From Phycomyces blakesleeanus NRRL 1555(-) (taxonomy: Eukaryota > Mucoromycota > Mucoromycetes > Mucorales > Phycomycetaceae), in NCBI RefSeq assembly GCF_001638985.1, contig NW_017265134.1, forward strand, positions 372,001-436,000: 64,000 nucleotides of DNA, read 5' to 3'. Shown one piece after another: positions 58,348 through 64,000 of the stretch (position 1 is its first letter; every line of letters begins with the position of its first letter). The notes below the pieces were generated by a model, which saw only the letters and a list, made by a program, of their open reading frames with translations, made no database searches and was not told the origin of the DNA. Both the position numbers and the translations under genes were made by a program.

Positions 58348-60538
58348 ATGAGTCATTTCAAAGACTCTATATACTTTGCTTCCAGTGGCGATCTACGGCT
58401 TCCACAGATCATCCATCAGGATTCGACCAGACGTTCTGCATTGCGGCCTGCCAAGCTGACTTTATACGACGAATTTGAGAGATTCGAACGTTCAGGAGTA
58501 GCCAAGTTCGAAAAATACCTAGCCAATGCACGAGCACTCTCATTTGGAGAACAGATCCAGAGTTTGTCTGTAATGGACAAAGGAAATAGTAAGAGCAACG
58601 ATCCTACGCATTCCAAACCGAAACAAAGAAAAAGAAGCGAACACTACCGGGACAAGCCGAAAGATCATTCTCGAACGCCCTTTAAAAGGCAAGATAGAAA
58701 CACTATCGGGAGCGATGGATTTTCCATTCTGGCCGACCTAGAAAAGATACCACTCGTAGCAGACATGAGACCACCTTTTGAAAACAATACCGAACACGGC
58801 CTTTCGGATGTGTCGGTGCATTCAGATAATGACATTCTTGGAGACGTCTTGAAGCGTACAGAAAATGAGACTGATTCGTGGGAAGATCATCATGAACATA
58901 ATATGGTTGACGATGACTATAATGTGAAACCTTTAAGAAATCGGGTCGGAACTCACCGAAACAGTGATAAAGACGAAGATCTAGATGAAAATGGAAGAAG
59001 TATTTGGGATCAGGAAAGCAGCAATTTAAAAGGCGTTCCTGAACGTTTGATGTCTCCGGGACAGTACTTTGGAGCACGTTCATTACCACTCCAATCTATC
59101 AATGATTTGTGGAATGAACCAGCAATGGCGGTTTGTTCAAAGCACCCCCTCAAAAAATTAATTTTAGGACTAAACCTTTCGATCATAGTCCCCGACCTCT
59201 TTCACATCACAAAACTCTTCGCAGAATGAGCCCAAAAAGGGTTCCTGGCAGAAAGGGACGCGAGTTCGGACAATGCGCGATATTAGTCGCGATCAGTACA
59301 CTATAAATAGCAAAATTAGCTTATCTCACGAAGAGGTAGGTGATCCGAGTATTATGAGTTCTAAATATCACATCGATGGACCTATTTTTCTTAAAAAGAT
59401 ATATATGTACAAATTATTAGCTAAATATGCCAAGTATACCCAAACCGAAAGGAATAAAGAACAGCAAGTTTGCCGATCCACTTTGGACGACATTTGTATG
59501 TAATACGTGAGATTGAGGGAAGGTTATTTTATATTTTATTTTATTTATATTCTGAATTTTGTACTACTTATTTGGGACTAGAAAGCTCTTCCAGACTCCT
59601 TAACTCACACCCCTCGTTTCCGTATTAACTACGACCGAATCAATTCACCGACAGAGTTAAGAGAGGTCGCCAACCGACTAAAGCAGCTTCATAATGACAC
59701 CAATATACCTTTAACAACTGCTATTCATGTAACAAAGAGACGGGACTATATGAATAAGCTTGAAAGTGATATGGAAAATTTATCAACAAATTCAGTTCGT
59801 TCAAGAGGCGTTCCCATTCCGGTTGCTCGTTGTGATGACAATGGAAATGCCAGTGGAGTCACCGGATCTGTTCGATTACACCGTATCGATACTAAACGAA
59901 GTCGACCAATTGCACAGCACACACCTTTGCCGGATATTTCTGAAGATGAAGGAAGCTACATAGTGCAGCCAGATCATCTTCTTCTTCAGTATCAAGTCAA
60001 ATCTACTGGAATAAGGTTACGGGATGCCGCGTTCGAAATCAGCAACAGCTTTAGTAATCGTTCTCGGACCTTTTCTCTCTTTTCAGCTAGAGGTCGACTG
60101 TCATTTAGTCCTAGAAAAGGCAATTTGTATGCAAATGCATCGGTTGGCATCACTGTCAAAATACGAGAAAGCACGGTTGGAAACCAACTTGCTTCCATGG
60201 CTGCATCGGGATTCCCCTATAAACCACTTTCTGACACAATCCTAGTCTTAATTGATGGGAAACACACCAAGCAAATTCAAGTCAAAATTGACATTCAATC
60301 TACTGACGAGGAAGGTTCAAGTATAAACTCAAACTCATTCTCTCGCTCGGCTAATGGATTCCAAGATCGGAGAACATCCCACGATCGATCCAATTCTGGA
60401 ATTCATAATTCTCAACATCCATCCCAAACCACAAGCCATCAACAAGAAACACACCAAGAATACAATTCCTACCAAAAAACCCCCCAAGATGAGCAACCTG
60501 AATGTCGGTTCTGCGCAATAGAGAAAAATTACTTATAG
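58348..60538 (+). CDS. Uncharacterised 680-residue protein with a possible Ig-like (ASH/MSP-like) domain
   Basis: Three exons (58348-59130, 59189-59495, 59586-60538) join in phase to 680 residues. The intron at 59131-59188 (GTTTGT donor) and 59496-59585 (GTATGT donor, AAAG acceptor) were chosen to keep frame. Residues 1-80 are helical and polar (LTLYDEFERFERSG, FEKYLANARALSFGEQ), the middle is charged and Asn/Asp/Ser-rich, likely disordered. Around residues 488-600 a stretch with alternating hydrophobic strands (DHLLLQYQVKSTG, GRLSFSPRKGNLYANASVGI, DTILVLIDGKHTKQIQVKI) has the pattern of an Ig-like beta sandwich such as MSP/ASH domains; this is inference from pattern only. The tail is Ser/His/Gln-rich and ends CRFCAIEKN. 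I recognise no family. Confidence 0.75.
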
Positions 60539-60785
60539 CATTCCTGTCCTTCACTTTTTTTGGAGGGTTTCATTCTGGTAGTACCTCATAGTCGCAATCG
60601 CTAGAAAGATCGTCTCTATGTATTAGATGTTTATTGCTGTTTTTCTTCTTCTTCTTTAAAGGAGAATGGGTTGGGAGAATGTAAAAGGGAGAGAAGATAT
60701 ACAAAAAAGAATGAAGTACAGCAAATTCCAGCTGAACTTTGTCCCGTAAAAGAAGACTTGTCTGTTCCACTGAAGGGGTTTTTTT

Positions 60786-61085
60786 TTACCACGAGGACTT
60801 CTTGACACCAGGAAGTTCTCCGTTGAGTGCCTTGAGACGAAACTGGAATCTGCAAAGTTTGAACTCACGCAGAATACCGCTACCATGACCAGTGGCAACG
60901 CAACGGTTGTGAATGTAGGTTGGAGAAGACTGCTTAGGCATGGCATTCAACATGAGTTGTGCTTGGTGACGAACACGGGCAGGAAGAGTTTCGTTGCGGG
61001 TTACGAAGCGGTAAGCCTGACGAGTAAGCTCATTGTTAGCAACCGACTGGCGGGCTGCAATATCACGAAGAACACGGCAACGCAT
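60786..61085 (-). CDS. Mitochondrial small ribosomal subunit protein uS14m (Mrp2)
   Basis: A single exon of 99 residues. The conserved S14 block is at the C-terminus: NRCVATGHGSGILREFKLCRF, FRLKALNGELPGVKKSSW. The ending GVKKSSW and the R-C-x-x-T-G-x-x-x-G-x-L-R-E-F pattern match bacterial and mitochondrial S14 without the zinc-ribbon Cys set. The N-terminal half (RQAYRFVTRNETLPARVRHQAQ) matches the mitochondrial form (yeast Mrp2). It functions in the 30S-type head of the mitoribosome. The start codon is 235 bp from the divergent CLF1 gene. Confidence 0.92.
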   Translation of the reverse strand: MRCRVLRDIAARQSVANNELTRQAYRFVTRNETLPARVRHQAQLMLNAMPKQSSPTYIHNRCVATGHGSGILREFKLCRFQFRLKALNGELPGVKKSSW

Positions 61086-61320
61086 CGTTTGTTATGTATC
61101 CAAAAGAAGAATAATAAGTCTGGTGGCGAGAAGGGAGGGGTGGGGTTTTGCTGGCTTCTTGGATTTTCGTGACGTACATTCTATTTTTTCATAAACAGCA
61201 GTCCCTGTCTCCGAATCGGCATGCGTATCTTATCAAGACTGGCTCAATCGTCTACTCATCCAAACTTGTCAAGCACTTTCTTTTCTATTATTCTGCTTGC
61301 TCATTTACCACTTGCTGACA

Positions 61321-63955
61321 ATGAATGCCGGAGAGACTACAAGTGGGTTCGGAAAGAACCCAAGACCCCCAAAGGCAAGACTACAATAGTTTAATTGCTT
61401 TCAGAGCAGACAGCTTACCCGAACATACGCGTATTTAGGTCAAGAACAAGAACCCCGCACCCGTACAGATTACGGCCGAGCAGATTCTGCGTGAAGCTCA
61501 TGACCGTCGTCTTGAACCAGCCCATTCGATTCCCAAACAAAAGATTACTGACTTGGAAGAGCTTTCAGAATTCCGTCAACGAAAGCGCAAAGAGTTTGAA
61601 GATAATATACGAAAGAATCGTCTTAACATCAGCAATTGGCTCAAATATGCTGCTTGGGAAGATAGTCAAATGGAATCTCAACGTGCACGATCTGTATACG
61701 AACGTGCATTAGATGTAGAATGGCGCAACATCGCCATCTGGTTGAGATATGTCGAGACGGAGATGAAGAATCGCAATGTTAACCATGCTCGTAATATACT
61801 CGATCGTGCAACGACATTACTGCCACGTGTAGATCAATTCTGGTACAAATACACCTATATGGAAGAAACACTTGGCGATGTACCAAAAGCACGCAATGTA
61901 TTTGAGCGTTGGATGAAGTGGGAGCCAGAAGAGTCAGCATGGCAGGCATATATTAAGATGGAGTTACGATACAACGAACATGATCGCGCCCGTTCGATCT
62001 ACGAAAGATTTGTCAGTATCCACCCTGAACCTAAGAACTGGATTAAATGGGCTAAATTTGAAGAAGAACACAACAACTTGGGTAAGAATCTAGTTTTACC
62101 TTTAATCAAGCTGGTAGAATATTCACAGCTACATATATGTGTGTAGAAAAATGTCGTGAGATATATACCGAAGCAGTCCAGTACCTTGGTGATGAGAAAA
62201 TGGATCAAAAGGTGCTTGTTGCATTTGCAAAGTTCGAGATTAAATTGAAGGAGGTAAACACGTCATTTGCAAATAATCGGGAGTGTTCAACTACTGATGA
62301 TACTTGGGTGCTTTAGTTTGATCGTGCTCGCGTTATATTCAAGTATGGTCTTGATCGTCTTCCAAAATCAAAATCCGAATCGTTATACAACCAATACACA
62401 AATTTTGAGAAACAGTACGGAGATAAAGAAGGAATCGAAAATGTAGTGGTTGGAAAGAGACGAGTTCAGTACGAAGAAGAAATCGAATCAAACCCAAAGA
62501 ACTACGACATTTGGTTTGATTACGCTAAACTTGAAGAGTCCGTAGGCGACCCAACTCGTGTACGAGAAATTTACGAACGTGCCATATCGCAAGTACCACC
62601 GGCCCAAGAAAAGAGATACTGGAGACGTTATATATATTTGTGGATCAATTATGCATTATATGAAGAACTGGAGACAGAGGTAATATATATATAATCCTGG
62701 GATAATTGTCTCATCTCTTATATATATATAGGATGTAAACCGGACACGCGAGATCTATAAAGAATGTATCAAGCTGATACCCCACAAAATATTCACATTT
62801 GCAAAGATATGGTTGCTTTATGCACAGTTTGAGATCAGACAATTAGATGTGCACGCAGCAAGAAAGATTTTGGGTACAGCTATTGGAATGTGCCCCAAAG
62901 ATAAACTTTTCAAAGGGTATATTGAACTTGAGATGCAGGTTAGTCTTGTTTTTATGAAGCAGGTCGAAGGTATATGGCTGACATATTTAATTAAATAGTT
63001 AAGAGAGTTTGACCGGTGCCGTACAATCTACACGAAATATCTGGAGTACAACCAGGCAAATTGTGCAGGATGGATCAAGTTTGCTGAGCTTGAGAAGCTG
63101 TTAAAAGAAGAAGACCGATGCCGTGCTATCTTTGAGCTTGCTATCAGTCAACCTACACTTGATATGCCTGAATTACTCTGGAAAGCTTATATTGGTAATA
63201 CTATTTATTATTATTTCATTTTGATGATTCCGGGATTCTAAGTATGTATATAGACTTTGAAATTGGAGAGGAAGAGTATGAGCGAACTAGAGAATTGTAC
63301 CTTCGATTGCTTGAACGTACCGCACACGTTAAGGTCTATATCAGCTTTGCACAGTTTGAGCTGTCTATACCTTACGAAGAAGGCAGTGACGAAGGTGTTA
63401 AACGTACACGCAAGATTTTCACCGATGCATATGATAGCATGAAGCAAAAGGAGTTGAAAGAAGAGGTATTATCTGAGTTGGAAACTTAATTATGTTTTGT
63501 GTCTAAGTATTTTCTTTAGCGTGTGCTTCTTCTTGAAGCATGGAACGACTTTGAAGACAATTATGGCTCAAATGAGACTAGAGACGTTGTCAAGAAGAAG
63601 ATGCCTAAAGTTGTTAAGAAGAGAAGAAGAGCAGAAGACTCTACCGAAGATAATATCATTTGGGAAGAATACTTTGACTACATATTCCCTGATGATGATG
63701 TACAGAGTGGTAACCTCAAGCTTCTGGCAATGGCACAAGCCTGGGAGAAGATGGTATGTTTTATTTTTATTTTTATTTTATTATTAAAGTTCATAGTTTT
63801 CGAGAGACAATACTTAACTACTATAAATTTATTATTTGGTATTGCTTTTATAGAAAGCACAAGCTGCATCTAGTGGCGCAGATAAAAACAACGATGAGGA
63901 TGATGATGAGGAAGACGAAGAAGAAAATGAAGAAGAGAAGGAAGATGAAGAATAA
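61321..63955 (+). CDS. CLF1: Pre-mRNA splicing factor Clf1/Syf3 (Crooked neck, HAT repeats)
   Basis: Nine exons (61321-61374, 61439-62081, 62147-62253, 62317-62679, 62732-62938, 62999-63194, 63254-63465, 63520-63753, 63854-63955) give 705 residues, near the family length. At least a dozen HAT repeats (half-a-TPR: W-x-x-Y/W ... A-R-x-x-Y/F-E-R) run through residues 60-640, for example [36 protein letters not shown]. The N-terminal [13 protein letters not shown] block is diagnostic. Clf1 is a scaffold of the Prp19-associated complex (NTC) in spliceosome activation. The C-terminal tail is an Asp/Glu run. Intron 1 (61375-61438) uses a GC donor (AAG|GCAAGA). It is divergent from the uS14m gene. 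Confidence 0.95.
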
Positions 63956-64000
63956 AATATATATGTATATTTTTACTGTTTATTCTGTATACAGTTTAAG

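Overview
This window is nuclear DNA from a fungus, most likely an early-diverging (Mucoromycota/zygomycete-type) species. The pointers are AT-rich intergenic DNA full of microsatellites, dense short introns (about 50-120 nt, mostly GTAAGT-type donors), typical fungal gene content (Skt5/Chs4-like chitin synthase regulator, Ire1, GDP-mannose transporter, Ede1), a multi-exon kelch membrane protein, and abundant mobile elements. The species call is inference; no rRNA, tRNA, CRISPR or prokaryotic operon structure is seen. I reconstructed 23 protein genes by joining exons in phase (about 83 introns), plus one weak candidate gene and two transposable elements.

Layout. 1-6443: AT-rich, gene-poor, with one small AT-hook protein gene (minus, 1953-2519). 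6444-30323: a dense housekeeping block: Ede1/Eps15-like endocytic scaffold, succinate dehydrogenase membrane subunit, DTW-domain tRNA modification enzyme, Skt5-like Sel1 protein with a CaaX box, CCDC97-like protein, mitochondrial J-protein, proteasome subunit Rpn10, Atp23 protease, Ire1 kinase/RNase, TACO1/YebC translational activator, a cyclin, a REEP/Yop1-like ER membrane protein and a kelch-BTB protein. 30324-36329: about 6 kb of low-complexity DNA with a minisatellite and one weak candidate gene. 36330-49950: ribosomal protein uL14, Rab2 GTPase, Pdx2/Sno glutaminase, GDP-mannose transporter, a peroxisomal acyl/4-coumarate-CoA ligase-like enzyme and a kelch-repeat type I membrane protein. 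50538-57667: a mobile-element island with an apparently intact two-ORF LINE (minus) and, about 370 bp beyond its 5' end, a 1507-bp Tc1/mariner element with 89-bp terminal inverted repeats and a premature stop in its transposase. 58348-63955: a 680-residue protein of unknown function, mitochondrial ribosomal protein uS14m, and the splicing factor Clf1/Crooked neck.

How the genes relate. There is no metabolic cluster. Several genes are closely spaced divergent pairs (SDH4/DTW, RPN10/ATP23, TACO1/cyclin, uS14m/CLF1) that probably share intergenic promoters. Mitochondrial function recurs (SDH4, J-protein, ATP23, TACO1, uS14m), as does membrane traffic and ER function (EDE1, IRE1, REEP, RAB2, GDP-mannose transporter).

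Most notable: four introns that only splice in frame with GC-AG boundaries; an 11-nt and a 16-nt exon in RAB2; the uncharacterised 680-residue protein with a possible Ig-like (ASH/MSP-like) beta-sandwich; the hidden AT-hook gene; and the LINE whose two frames overlap as ATGA. I did not find convincing evidence of a wholly new biological system.
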